Shown in pieces: positions 42,551 through 51,655 of a DNA stretch of 55,517 nucleotides. A program made the position numbers and the translations under genes. Below the pieces are notes generated by a model that did no database searches, had not been told where the DNA came from, and worked only from the letters and a program-made list of their open reading frames with translations. Within the stretch, counting starts at the first letter, position 1; each line of letters opens with the position of its first letter. This DNA comes from Candidatus Parvarchaeota archaeon (GTDB lineage: Archaea; Nanobdellota; Nanobdellia; WJKC01), in the NCBI GenBank assembly GCA_017608505.1, contig JAFCFT010000005.1, positions 1 through 55,517 on the forward strand, in the 5' to 3' direction.

Positions 42551-44518
42551 TATCTCTGAGTTCTCTGGCATGTCTTTCATTGTAGTGAGCAGTGCAATCT
42601 CATCCTTCTTCTCAGCTGCTAGCAACATGCCTTCACTTAACACGCCCTTTATCTTCTTAGGCTTTAAATTAATTAGCACAATAACTTTTTTGCCAAGAAG
42701 CTCTTTTGGCTTGTAATGCTCTCCTATTCCAGCAATTATTGTTCTTTCTTTATCTACTAGCACTTTTAATTTTAGAAGCTTTTCATCAATTTTTTCAACC
42801 TTTTGCACGCTTCCAACCCTTATTTTTAATTTTTTGAATTCTTCAATGTCTATGGGCTTTTCCTTTTCTTTCTTTTTAAGATTTTCCCTTAACTTTCCTA
42901 TTTGTTCGTCACTTACAGGCTTGTAAAGCGGCTTGCTTGTCTTTATTTTGTGCCCTGCCTTAATACTTAATTCAAAAGCGCTGTCCCAGTCCTGTTCTTT
43001 TACTTTTCCTTTAAGCCCCATGTTTTCCCACAACTCTTGCATGCTGAATGGAAGGAATGGCGCTAACTCTATGCACAATCCTTTAATCAAATTAATAGTT
43101 ACATGCAGACAATTCGGGTCTTTTGTCTTCCATGGCTCTTTTTGCTGAAAATATGTGTTTACAACTGACGAGGCTTTTAGTATCTCTTGCAATGCCTTCA
43201 TTAACTTGACCTCTTCTAAATGCTTTGTCACTTTTTCATGAATTTTTTTAAGCTCTTTTACAACACCCTTTTCTTCTGCACCAAGCCCTTTAGACTCAGG
43301 AACCTTTTTTTCAAAGAACTTTTCAATAAAGTACAGCACTCTTCTTGACAGATTTCCAAAATTAGCTATCAAATCATCATTTATCCTTTTCTTAAATTCT
43401 TCTAGACTGAAATTTGCATCGCTTGGCGCCAAAGGCGTAATCATTGTCAAATAAAATCTTAAGTAGTCTGCTGGAAACATTTTCAAAAACTTTTCCAATG
43501 ATATGTACCATCCCCTGCTTTTTGAGAACTTTTTTCCTTCAAGATTCAAGAATCCTCTTGTTGGTATCATTTTTGGCAGTGTGTATTTGTCCTTAACGCT
43601 CATGAGCATTGCAGGCCAAAACAAGTAATGATGATATATTATGTCCTTTCCTATGAAATGGTATATTTCTGTTTTCTTGCTTTTCCAATACTTTTCCCAA
43701 TCCTTATTTTTTTTCTTAGCCCACTTAATTGTAGAACTTATATATCCTATAGGCGCATCCCACCAGACGTAGAACACCTGTCCTTTTTTCCCAGGGACTT
43801 TAAATCCCCATTCTATATCTCTTGTGATTTCCCAATCTTTTAATCCTTCCTTCACCCAGTGCTTTACGTAATTTTTAACATCTTTTTGCAAGTGCTCATT
43901 AAAATCCAAGTAATCGTTCAATTTTTTTCTTAAAGCGCTAAGCAAGAAAAAGAAATGCTCTGCAGTCTTTATCACAGGTCTTTTACCACACAACTTGCAT
44001 TTTGGATCCAATATTTCCCCTGCTTCAAAGGTCTTTCCGCAATTTTCGCAATAATCGCTGTATTGGTCCTTTGCATTGCAATAAGGACATGTTCCAACAA
44101 CATACCTGTCTGGCAAGTATTTATTGTCTTTTTCGCAGTAGAATTGCTTTACTTCTTGCTCGTAAATGTACCCGTTTTTCTTTGCCTTTTCAAAAAACTC
44201 TATTGTCAATTTTTTATTCTCTGGCGAGTGCGTTCTATAAAACACGTCAAAACTCATGCCAAATTTCTTAAACAATTCTTCAAAATAATCATGCCAACAT
44301 TTAACATACTCTTCAGGTTTTTTGCCTTCTTTTTCAGCATTTAAAAGTATTGGAGTTCCGTGCTCATCAGTTGCGCACACATATATTGCGTCGTTCCCCT
44401 TCATTCTATGGTAGCGTACAAAAATGTCTGCAGGCAAGTATGTGCTCCTTCCATGCCCTAAATGCGGCTTTCCGTTTGCATACGGCAACGCAGCTGTAAT
44501 TAAAATCCTTCTTTTCAT
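42545..44518 (-). CDS. metG: Methionyl-tRNA synthetase with C-terminal tRNA-binding domain
   Basis: A 657-residue class I synthetase. The HIGH motif is HLGHGRS near residue 19, the KMSKS-type loop is KFSKSRG near residue 332, and the two zinc knuckles (CPYC...CENC, CKLC) are in the connective domain. The last 105 residues form an OB-fold EMAP/Trbp111-like tRNA-binding domain (LKIRVGSVQKVEKI to the C-terminus), which raises tRNA affinity. This domain order is common in archaea and bacteria. It converges on alaS with a 6-bp overlap. Confidence 0.95.
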   Translation of the reverse strand: MKRRILITAALPYANGKPHLGHGRSTYLPADIFVRYHRMKGNDAIYVCATDEHGTPILLNAEKEGKKPEEYVKCWHDYFEELFKKFGMSFDVFYRTHSPENKKLTIEFFEKAKKNGYIYEQEVKQFYCEKDNKYLPDRYVVGTCPYCNAKDQYSDYCENCGKTFEAGEILDPKCKLCGKRPVIKTAEHFFFLLSALRKKLNDYLDFNEHLQKDVKNYVKHWVKEGLKDWEITRDIEWGFKVPGKKGQVFYVWWDAPIGYISSTIKWAKKKNKDWEKYWKSKKTEIYHFIGKDIIYHHYLFWPAMLMSVKDKYTLPKMIPTRGFLNLEGKKFSKSRGWYISLEKFLKMFPADYLRFYLTMITPLAPSDANFSLEEFKKRINDDLIANFGNLSRRVLYFIEKFFEKKVPESKGLGAEEKGVVKELKKIHEKVTKHLEEVKLMKALQEILKASSVVNTYFQQKEPWKTKDPNCLHVTINLIKGLCIELAPFLPFSMQELWENMGLKGKVKEQDWDSAFELSIKAGHKIKTSKPLYKPVSDEQIGKLRENLKKKEKEKPIDIEEFKKLKIRVGSVQKVEKIDEKLLKLKVLVDKERTIIAGIGEHYKPKELLGKKVIVLINLKPKKIKGVLSEGMLLAAEKKDEIALLTTMKDMPENSEIL

Positions 44519-44543
44519 GCTTCTACTTACAATAGATGCGTAT

Positions 44544-44834
44544 TTATTTTTTTCTTAAACCCCTGACAACCATAAACACTAGAAATGCAATTAACAAGAA
44601 ATTAATCAAGGCAGAAAGAAAAGAGCCCCATTTGATGACAATTGGACCTAAAATCAGTTCTGCTTGCTTCCATTCCCCTTTTGGAACAAAAGGCGTTATT
44701 ACAGGCATTACCACATCATTTACTAAAGACTGAACCAAAGTATTTACAGCAGACCCCATAATAAATGCAATAGCTATTGCAGTGACTTTATACTCTTTTA
44801 AAAATTCTTTGAATTCTTTTATTAGTTCTTTCAT
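44544..44834 (-). CDS. mscL: Large-conductance mechanosensitive channel MscL
   Basis: A 96-residue membrane protein with an N-terminal amphipathic helix (KEFKEFLKEY), TM1 with the MscL pore pattern (AIAFIMGSAVNTLVQSLVNDVVMPVI), a short periplasmic loop and TM2 (FLSALINFLLIAFLVFMVV) ending with a basic RGLRKK. It lacks the C-terminal cytoplasmic bundle, so it is shorter than E. coli MscL. The channel would release solutes under osmotic downshock. It stands alone between metG and the coiled-coil gene. Confidence 0.9.
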   Translation of the reverse strand: MKELIKEFKEFLKEYKVTAIAIAFIMGSAVNTLVQSLVNDVVMPVITPFVPKGEWKQAELILGPIVIKWGSFLSALINFLLIAFLVFMVVRGLRKK

Positions 44835-44886
44835 ATTTTTAAAGGATGCAGGCTAAAATTTAAATATTTCTTTAAACAATAAATTT

Positions 44887-46836
44887 ATGATGTCTTTTGT
44901 ATTTAAAAGAAGGCTGAAATCTATTAAAGACACATACGTGGATGTCATAAATTCTCCTGATTACGGGCCCCTAATTGACGAGCTAATGCAAAAATTAAGC
45001 GCTTGCAAATATGATGACAAAGTTGCTAACTTCGCTGTTGACAAAGTCGCCAGAATTTCCACAGAACTTGAGCAAAATCAAGGCAACATTGAAAATTTAA
45101 AGACACTATTAAATTTCCTCGACTTATTAGAAGGCAAAACCTACGATCAAATTACAAAAGAATACTCTTTTAAGAGTCTTCAAACCCTTTACTTTGATTT
45201 TGAGAAAACAGGTCTTAAAAATGATGCAAAAGAAACCAATACAGTTAAAGTGCCAGAAGCACTTGTGTATCTTAAAAAAATTGCAAGTATTGATGAAATA
45301 AATAGAGACTACAAAAACAAAATCTTTGTTAATGACCTTGCAGAAAAATTAGAGACTGTAATTCATGTGTGCAGTTCATTTTTATATTCCTGGTACGAAT
45401 TTGGCAAACAAGCAACAACAGAATCATCTTTATATGAAGACATTAACAATGAAATTAATAAGATTCTTGAGTGGGTTTCTGGAAGCGAAACCAAGCTTTT
45501 AACAAGAGGCATTTATCTTCTGACGCAAGAGCTAAGCGAATTAAATGATGATATAATTACTTTAGAAAAAAAATTAGAAAATCTTGAATTCAAATATAAT
45601 AATCCTAATTTTTCAAGAAATGGAAAGTTTACTTTTGAAGAATACGAAGCGCAAAAAAATGAATTAAATGCTTTGATAGCATCTAAGAAAAAAGACTTGT
45701 CGTTAGTCTTGCGTTCTTTAAAAAATGAAGAAGTTTATTCAAATCTTAACAATTTATTTGTAAAACTAAATAAACATATTGACAATAATATCATAGGCCC
45801 TCTTAATCAGCTAATAAGCAAAATATGCAAACTGTTTAGAAAGGACCATAGATTTTTACTAGTTTCAGACGAAGTTAAGAATCTCGCGCTTAAACACAAT
45901 ATTAGAATAGAGAGTATATTAAAAGAATGCGAAGCATCGTCTTTTGAAATGGAAAAATTTTACGATGTGAATGTCAAAGCAACAGGCGTGATTTCAAATT
46001 ATATAAATGAAATAAAAAAACTATTGTTGAACAGAAAGGACGAAGAATTACTAATCGCAAAGAGCGGTATAATAAACAAAATATATGATTATTTTGACAA
46101 ATACGAAAAAAATGGAGACATAAACTTATGTAAAACAGGGACCCTAAACAAAAAAGGGCAAGGAATCCTTTCTGTCAAATGCATGTTTTACAATTATGAA
46201 TTTGCTTCTCTTGATGGGATACTAAAATGCATTGACAAATTCAATAGAACTATTTCAATAAAAAAGATGAATCCATATACTGTCAAAGAATTAAATGACG
46301 CAATAAAAGATTTGCATTTTGACAGGATTTTTTATGAAGTAACTGAAGATTTCACGTTTGCAACTAAAATTCAACAATATAAAACCGGAGATATCAGCGA
46401 ATTAACTGTTAAAGAACTAAAAACAATCATTGACAAAAAACTTGTTGGCAAATCTTATTTTCCGCACATTAAAACTTTAATGAAGCAATTTCCGCTTAAC
46501 AAATCTAATTACGAATCGCCTGAATTGATTTCTCTTGCAGACGAGTTGGAAGCGCATTTTAACAATTTTAAATTAGTGCAAAAAGTCAAGGAGTTGACTT
46601 TGCAAATTGCAAGCGAACTTGAAGAAATCCATCCTTCTATTTCTATAGAATTTAGCACTATTAATATTAGAAAGCCGACAATGTTCTCTTCAAAATTAGA
46701 CGAATGGCTTGAAAATAATGAAGGAATTTTAAATTATTCCGGAGAAGACCATTTTAAAATAAAAGAAAAAATTTCAAAAATAAAGACCTTATTGGTTGAA
46801 TTAGAAGATTATGCTGCTTTATTGCCAAAATATTAA
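44887..46836 (+). CDS. Large Lys/Glu-rich helical protein of unknown function
   Basis: A 649-residue protein with no signal peptide, membrane helix or catalytic motif that I can see. The middle (about 195-265) is a probable coiled coil (LTQELSELNDDIITLEKKLENLEFKY). The rest is helical, rich in Lys, Asn and Glu, with few Cys and Trp. No family is recognised. It lies between mscL (divergent) and the proteasome beta gene, and 70 bp separate its stop from psmB, so a link to protein degradation cannot be inferred from position. Confidence 0.55.
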   Translation: MMSFVFKRRLKSIKDTYVDVINSPDYGPLIDELMQKLSACKYDDKVANFAVDKVARISTELEQNQGNIENLKTLLNFLDLLEGKTYDQITKEYSFKSLQTLYFDFEKTGLKNDAKETNTVKVPEALVYLKKIASIDEINRDYKNKIFVNDLAEKLETVIHVCSSFLYSWYEFGKQATTESSLYEDINNEINKILEWVSGSETKLLTRGIYLLTQELSELNDDIITLEKKLENLEFKYNNPNFSRNGKFTFEEYEAQKNELNALIASKKKDLSLVLRSLKNEEVYSNLNNLFVKLNKHIDNNIIGPLNQLISKICKLFRKDHRFLLVSDEVKNLALKHNIRIESILKECEASSFEMEKFYDVNVKATGVISNYINEIKKLLLNRKDEELLIAKSGIINKIYDYFDKYEKNGDINLCKTGTLNKKGQGILSVKCMFYNYEFASLDGILKCIDKFNRTISIKKMNPYTVKELNDAIKDLHFDRIFYEVTEDFTFATKIQQYKTGDISELTVKELKTIIDKKLVGKSYFPHIKTLMKQFPLNKSNYESPELISLADELEAHFNNFKLVQKVKELTLQIASELEEIHPSISIEFSTINIRKPTMFSSKLDEWLENNEGILNYSGEDHFKIKEKISKIKTLLVELEDYAALLPKY

Positions 46837-46906
46837 AAACATAAAATTTATATAGACCTTTTTGATATTCACAATTAAAACATTTCTCGATTTATGAGAT
46901 GATATT

Positions 46907-47536
46907 ATGGATAAAAAAGACCTTAAAAAAGGAACGACCACAGTTGGAATTACGTGCAAGAACGGAATCGTTTTAGCAGCTGACAAAAGGGCTACAATGG
47001 GTTATTTAATTGCAAACAAAGACGTCGAAAAAGTCCTTCCAATTACTGACAGGATTTTTCTTACAATCTCTGGCGCTGTTGGAGATGCACAAATGATTGT
47101 AAAATACATGAAAGGCGAAATGAAGCACTACGAAATTACAATGAAAAAAAAGCCTTCTGTCAAAGCTTGCGCATCCTTGATGGCTCACATCTTGTTCTCT
47201 GGAAGAATGAGTTTTACTCCATACATTGTTCAGTTCATTCTCGCTGGAAAAGATAAAGAGGGCTATCACTTATACAGTCTTGACATGGGAGGAAGCCTTC
47301 TTGAAGAAAAATACACATCAACCGGCTCTGGATCTCCTATTGCCTTTGGGGTATTAGAAAACAATTACAAACCAGACATGACCCTTGACGAAGGCATAAG
47401 GCTTGCAGTAAGGGCCATTTCATCAGCAATAAGGCGCGACGTTTTCACAGGAGAGGGAGTTGACGTTTACACAATTTCAGACAGCGGCTTAAAAAAACTT
47501 CCGACAGAAGAAATTAAGAAAATATTGAATGCCTGA
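46907..47536 (+). CDS. psmB: Proteasome beta subunit
   Basis: A 209-residue 20S proteasome beta subunit with a nine-residue propeptide. Cleavage at Gly9/Thr10 would expose the catalytic Thr. Asp26 and Lys42 correspond to Asp17 and Lys33 of the mature enzyme, and GSGSPIAFGVLE and the SSAIRRDVFTGEGVDV stretch are typical. The alpha subunit is not in the window. A TATA-like TTTATATAG lies about 55 bp upstream of the ATG. The aCPSF1 gene follows after 29 bp. Confidence 0.95.
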   Translation: MDKKDLKKGTTTVGITCKNGIVLAADKRATMGYLIANKDVEKVLPITDRIFLTISGAVGDAQMIVKYMKGEMKHYEITMKKKPSVKACASLMAHILFSGRMSFTPYIVQFILAGKDKEGYHLYSLDMGGSLLEEKYTSTGSGSPIAFGVLENNYKPDMTLDEGIRLAVRAISSAIRRDVFTGEGVDVYTISDSGLKKLPTEEIKKILNA

Positions 47537-47565
47537 CCAAAGGTTTTCAACAAATTTTAATTGTT

Positions 47566-49467
47566 ATGGCTAAATACGAACTGCTTTCAAAAATTGAATC
47601 AATGCTTCCTAGCAACGCTCAGATTGTTGAGAGCGTATTTGAAGGAGCAAACATTGTCTTATACTCCAAAAACAAAGACTTTGTCCTAAAATCAAAAGAC
47701 CTTGTTAGAAAAATTGTAAACACTGTCAAAAAGCGCGTTGAAATTAGGCCTGACCCAAGCATTTTAATGAATCCTGATTCAGCAAGAAGCATAATTGAAA
47801 AAGAAGTCCCAAAAGAGGCAGGGCTTCAAGATGTCTGGTTCGATGACCAAAGAAGCATAGTTCTGCTCGAAGCTGACAAGCCAGGACTTGTTATTGGGCG
47901 CTCAGGGGAAATAATCAATACTTTAAGGCAGAAAACCTTGTGGATTCCTTTTGTTAGAAGGGCTCCTGCAATAAAAAGCGACCTAATTAAGACAATCCGC
48001 TACACTATTTACAGCAACAGCGCATACAGGCGCAAATTCATGAATAAAATTGGGCAAAAAATATACGGCACGCCAATAGACAAATCAAATTATTGGATAA
48101 GAATCTCATGTCTCGGCGGGTACAGGGAAGTTGGCCGTTCCTGCACTCTTTTGCAGACGCCACATTCTAGAGTCATAATTGACTGCGGCGTCAATGTTGC
48201 TTCTGACGAGCATGCGTATCCGCATTTTGAAGCGCCAGAATTCGATGTTTCAGCACTTGACGCAATCATAGTAACTCATGCGCACCTTGACCATTCAGCC
48301 CTTGTTCCACTATTATTCAAATACGGCTTTAGAGGCCCTGTGTACTGCAACGAGCCAACAAGAGACATAATGACGCTGCTCCAGCTTGATTACATTGACG
48401 TAAATCAAAGAGAAGGCAAGAAACTTTTATTTGATTCCAGAGACATCAAAGAAATGATTAGGCACGTTTTTTGCCTTTCATTTGATGAAGTTACAGACAT
48501 CACAAACGACGTGAGGCTTACTTTTTTTAACTCTGGCCACATGCTTGGCGCTTCAATGGCTCACTTCAATATTGGGGACGGATACCACAACATGCTTTAT
48601 ACAAGCGACTTTAAATTTAATGATACAAAAATGCTAAGCCACGCGCCTTATAATTTCCAGCGCCTTGAAACGCTTGCTATCGAATCTACTTATGGAGCAA
48701 AAGGAGATGTGCCGCCTTCTCTTAAGGAATGCGAAGCCAGATTGATTTCTCTTGTCAACGAAACAATAAACAGAGGCGGAAAAGTTTTAATTCCTGTCCT
48801 TGGAGCAGGCAGAGCTCAAGAAATAATGCTTATCATAGAAGAAGCCATTAGAAAAAAGAAAATTCAAAATGTCAATGTCTTTGTAGACGGGATGGTTTGG
48901 GATGTAACAGCGATTCATACAACATATCCTGAGTACATGAATACAAATGTCAAGCGCCTAATTTTTGCAAAAGACCACAATCCATTTCTTGCTCCTTGCT
49001 TCAAATGGGTTGGCAGCCAAGCAGAGCGCGACAAGCTGATAGAAAACACAGAACCTTGCGTTATCCTTGCCACCAGCGGAATGCTTACTGGCGGCTCGTC
49101 TGTCGAATACTTTAGGCAACTTGCTGAAAACCAAAACAATCAATTAATATTTGTAAGCTATCAAGGCAAAGGCAGTCTTGGAAGGCGCCTTCAAGCAGGA
49201 GAACGCACAATCAAAATGGAATCCAGAAAAGGCGGCATTGAAGTTATTAAAGTAAAAATGCAGATTGAAACTATTGAGGGATTTTCGGGCCACAGCAACA
49301 GGCAAGAACTTATTAACTTTGTCAAGCAACTTCAACCAAAACCTAAAAGAGTCATTGTAATGCACGGCGAAAGCAGCAAATGCTTGGACCTTGCTTCATC
49401 TATTCATAAACTCTTAAAAGTTGAAACTCAAGCCCCTAGAAATCTTGATGCTGTTAGAATAAGATAA
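47566..49467 (+). CDS. aCPSF1 ribonuclease (KH-MBL-beta-CASP)
   Basis: A 633-residue archaeal CPSF73-like RNase. N-terminal KH-type regions (residues about 1-150, with a GRSGEII loop) precede a metallo-beta-lactamase domain with THAHLDHS near residue 240 and a later GHMLGASM, and a beta-CASP domain (residues about 370-560). The C-terminus has the GFSGHSNR and VIMHGE motifs. aCPSF1 is the general transcription termination factor of archaea, cutting downstream of U-rich signals. It follows psmB by 29 bp and is probably in the same transcript. Confidence 0.96.
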   Translation: MAKYELLSKIESMLPSNAQIVESVFEGANIVLYSKNKDFVLKSKDLVRKIVNTVKKRVEIRPDPSILMNPDSARSIIEKEVPKEAGLQDVWFDDQRSIVLLEADKPGLVIGRSGEIINTLRQKTLWIPFVRRAPAIKSDLIKTIRYTIYSNSAYRRKFMNKIGQKIYGTPIDKSNYWIRISCLGGYREVGRSCTLLQTPHSRVIIDCGVNVASDEHAYPHFEAPEFDVSALDAIIVTHAHLDHSALVPLLFKYGFRGPVYCNEPTRDIMTLLQLDYIDVNQREGKKLLFDSRDIKEMIRHVFCLSFDEVTDITNDVRLTFFNSGHMLGASMAHFNIGDGYHNMLYTSDFKFNDTKMLSHAPYNFQRLETLAIESTYGAKGDVPPSLKECEARLISLVNETINRGGKVLIPVLGAGRAQEIMLIIEEAIRKKKIQNVNVFVDGMVWDVTAIHTTYPEYMNTNVKRLIFAKDHNPFLAPCFKWVGSQAERDKLIENTEPCVILATSGMLTGGSSVEYFRQLAENQNNQLIFVSYQGKGSLGRRLQAGERTIKMESRKGGIEVIKVKMQIETIEGFSGHSNRQELINFVKQLQPKPKRVIVMHGESSKCLDLASSIHKLLKVETQAPRNLDAVRIR

Positions 49468-49507
49468 TTGCAAAACTTTAATAATTATCTACTTAGTATT
49501 ATTTACT

Positions 49508-50008
49508 ATGGTTGAAACCAGGCAAATTGCAAGCGTAACCCTTAAACAAAAAAGCATTTTTGATATGGGCGACTACTACAAATTTTTATATCAGCTTATA
49601 ACAAGCCTTGGCTACATTGTCAATGAAGACGATTATTCTCAAAAAGACACGCCTTCTGGCAAAGAAATCGAGTTTCACTGGACCTGCGAAATGGAAGTTG
49701 ACGATTACACAAAATTTAAAATTTGGATAGAATGCAAAGTTAGAGGCTTGCAAGACGTTCAAGTTGTCCGCGAAGGCATCAAAGAAAAGAAAAACAAAGG
49801 AGAAGTAGAACTTACAATTAAAGGCCACATTTTAACTGACTATAAAGATAGATGGGAGAAAAATCCTGTTCTTAAGTTCTTAAAGGGCTTTTATGACCGC
49901 TATCTATATAAGCCTACTTTCGAAGGCTACATAGAAAAAATCTGGGAAAACGTTTACTTAATAGAAAACGAAGTCAAAGCCTTTTTTGAGCTTCCTCGCT
50001 TCATGTAG
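49508..50008 (+). CDS. Conserved protein of unknown function
   Basis: A 166-residue acidic protein. It has an N-terminal strand (RQIASVTLKQKSIF), a helix with YKFLYQLITSLGY, an acidic FHWTCEMEVDDYTKF, and a long C-terminal amphipathic stretch. No catalytic motif or metal cluster is visible (two Cys only). I do not recognise a family. It lies between aCPSF1 and the Toprim gene on the same strand, and its stop TAG at 50006-50008 lies six bases before the first copy of the duplicated Toprim start. Confidence 0.55.
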   Translation: MVETRQIASVTLKQKSIFDMGDYYKFLYQLITSLGYIVNEDDYSQKDTPSGKEIEFHWTCEMEVDDYTKFKIWIECKVRGLQDVQVVREGIKEKKNKGEVELTIKGHILTDYKDRWEKNPVLKFLKGFYDRYLYKPTFEGYIEKIWENVYLIENEVKAFFELPRFM

Positions 50009-50013
50009 TGACT

Positions 50014-50155
50014 TTTCATGACTCCAAGAGAAGAATACGAACTCCTTTTAGAACGCAGGCGGGGGAGTGCCTCCCCCATCCTAGCGCATTACCTCCCCCC
50101 TCTTTTAAAGGTGATTTCATGACTCCAAGAGAAGAATACGAACTCCTTTTAGAAC
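50014..50155 (+). repeat. 41-bp direct repeat flanking a hairpin insert at the Toprim gene start
   Basis: A perfect 41-bp direct repeat occurs at 50014-50054 and 50115-50155 (period 101). Both copies hold the ATG and first codons of the Toprim gene. The 60-bp insert between them has a stem GGGGGAG-TGC-CTCCCCC (50061-50077) and then a pyrimidine tract. The left copy opens a 34-codon frame (50018-50122) that ends in TGA overlapping the ATG of the intact gene, so ribosomes could re-initiate. The insert also provides the AAAGGTGA ribosome site of the intact gene. Confidence 0.9.
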
Positions 50156-50496
50156 TAATCGAAACCCTTAAAAATGCTCATTGCCCCATCATAGTTGAAG
50201 GTAAACGCGACATCGCTGCCTTAAAGAAGTTTAATATCCATAATGTTCACCAATTAACTTCATCAATTGAAAGCGAGGTTGAAAAACTTGCCAAGTCAAG
50301 TAAGGAAGTTGTTATCCTTACTGATTTGGATAAAGAAGGAAGAAAATTATACATTAAACTTCTTTCGGCATTTCAGCGATTCGGCGTTAAAGTAAATGAC
50401 GCGCCAAGGCAGCTCTTATTTAAAACAAAGCTTAGGCAGATTGAGGGGCTTTACAGACGCGTTTTAAACCTTCAAAAAAAATTGCGAGGTGAATGA
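50119..50496 (+). CDS. Small Toprim-domain protein
   Basis: A 125-residue Toprim protein with the two expected acidic motifs: the Glu in IIVEGKRD near residue 27 and DxD in ILTDLDKEG near residue 69. A basic helix ends it. The frame continues upstream through the hairpin insert to GTG 50008, but the conserved sequence begins at ATG 50119, which has the ribosome site AAAGGTGA 5 bp before it. Small stand-alone Toprim proteins in archaea may act in RNA or DNA processing. It overlaps the dnaG leader: its stop lies 4 bp before the dnaG ATG. Confidence 0.85.
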   Translation: MTPREEYELLLELIETLKNAHCPIIVEGKRDIAALKKFNIHNVHQLTSSIESEVEKLAKSSKEVVILTDLDKEGRKLYIKLLSAFQRFGVKVNDAPRQLLFKTKLRQIEGLYRRVLNLQKKLRGE

Positions 50497-50500
50497 TCAC

Positions 50501-51655
50501 ATGGGAAAAATTGCACCTGTTTCAGCAAAATATGTCATTACTGCAAAAATGCATGCTGACGGCATTGTTGAAAAGCCTGATATTATTGGCGCCATTTTTG
50601 GCCAGACAGAAGGTCTTCTTGGAAAGGATATGGAATTGCGCGAACTACAAAAAAGCGGAAGGATTGGAAGAATAGAAGTCGAGACAAAAGTTGTTGACGG
50701 AAAGACTGAAGCAAAAATTATCATTCCTTCAAGCCTTGACAAAACTGAGACTGCAATTATTGCAGCAGCTATAGAAACCATTGAGCGCATAGGTCCTTGC
50801 GACGGCAAGATAAAACTTGAAAAAATAGAGGATGTCAGAGTTAGCAAAAAAGACTATATTCAAGAGCGCGCAAAAGAGATTTTGTCAAAAATGATGGAAT
50901 CAGAAACAGAGACGCAAGAGCTTGCAGAAGAAATAAAATCTTCTGTTAAAACAGCAAGCATAACAACTTGGGGCCCTGACAAGCTTGCAGCGGGCCCTGA
51001 TATTGAAAAAAGCAAGGAGCTAATCCTTGTAGAAGGGAGAGCAGATGTTCTAAAACTTCTAAAATGCGGCATTAACAATGTCATAAGCACAAACGGCACA
51101 AGCGTTCCAAAAAGCCTTATTGACTTGATGAAAAGAAAAACTACAATTGCTTTTGTTGACGGAGACCGCGGCGGCGAATTGATTGTTAAGGCTTTATCAA
51201 GCGTGGGCAAGCTTGATTACGTAGCAAGAGCGCCTGCAGGAAAAGAAGTTGAGGAACTCACTAGCAAAGAAATCTTTAAAGCCTTGCGCGCCCGCGAGCC
51301 AGTAAAGCAAACACGAAGAACTATTAAAAGAGTCGTCAAAAGAACAGCAAGAAAGCCAAGAATTCCAGCAGACGTAAAAGAACTCCTTGCCAAATCATTA
51401 AAAGAGATTTCAGGCACAGACCACGCAGAAGTCCTTGACAACAATCACAAGCTCTTAGGAAGGCTTCCACTAAAATCCTTTAGAGCAATAACTGACCTTG
51501 GCGAAGTCTATGCAGTGATTGTTGACGGCGCATTAACTGACAGCATGGCGCATAATGCAAAAAAGGCAGGCGCGCGCTACCTAGTTGGCAAGGACTCAAA
51601 AGTCACAAAGCGTTTCAGAGGCCTTGCAATCATTACAGAAAAAGATCTAGAATAA
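50501..51655 (+). CDS. dnaG: Archaeal DnaG (Toprim primase / exosome-linked)
   Basis: A 384-residue DnaG-type protein. A helical N-terminal region (GAIFGQTEGLLG) leads to a Toprim domain with the Glu motif LILVEGRADV near residue 175 and DxD in IAFVDGDRGGE near residue 223. Archaeal DnaG is found in the RNA exosome and has primase activity in some species. The ATG at 50501 is favoured over the in-frame GTG 50489 because GAGGTGA (50486-50492) lies 8 bp upstream of it. The Toprim gene ends 4 bp before this start. The C-terminus overlaps the convergent ATPase gene by 9 bp. Confidence 0.93.
   Translation: MGKIAPVSAKYVITAKMHADGIVEKPDIIGAIFGQTEGLLGKDMELRELQKSGRIGRIEVETKVVDGKTEAKIIIPSSLDKTETAIIAAAIETIERIGPCDGKIKLEKIEDVRVSKKDYIQERAKEILSKMMESETETQELAEEIKSSVKTASITTWGPDKLAAGPDIEKSKELILVEGRADVLKLLKCGINNVISTNGTSVPKSLIDLMKRKTTIAFVDGDRGGELIVKALSSVGKLDYVARAPAGKEVEELTSKEIFKALRAREPVKQTRRTIKRVVKRTARKPRIPADVKELLAKSLKEISGTDHAEVLDNNHKLLGRLPLKSFRAITDLGEVYAVIVDGALTDSMAHNAKKAGARYLVGKDSKVTKRFRGLAIITEKDLE

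Noticed and set aside
50008..50118. N-terminal extension of the Toprim protein from GTG 50008
   Set aside because: The extension is translated from the hairpin insert and the out-of-frame copy of the gene start, with no conserved content; ATG 50119 has its own ribosome site.
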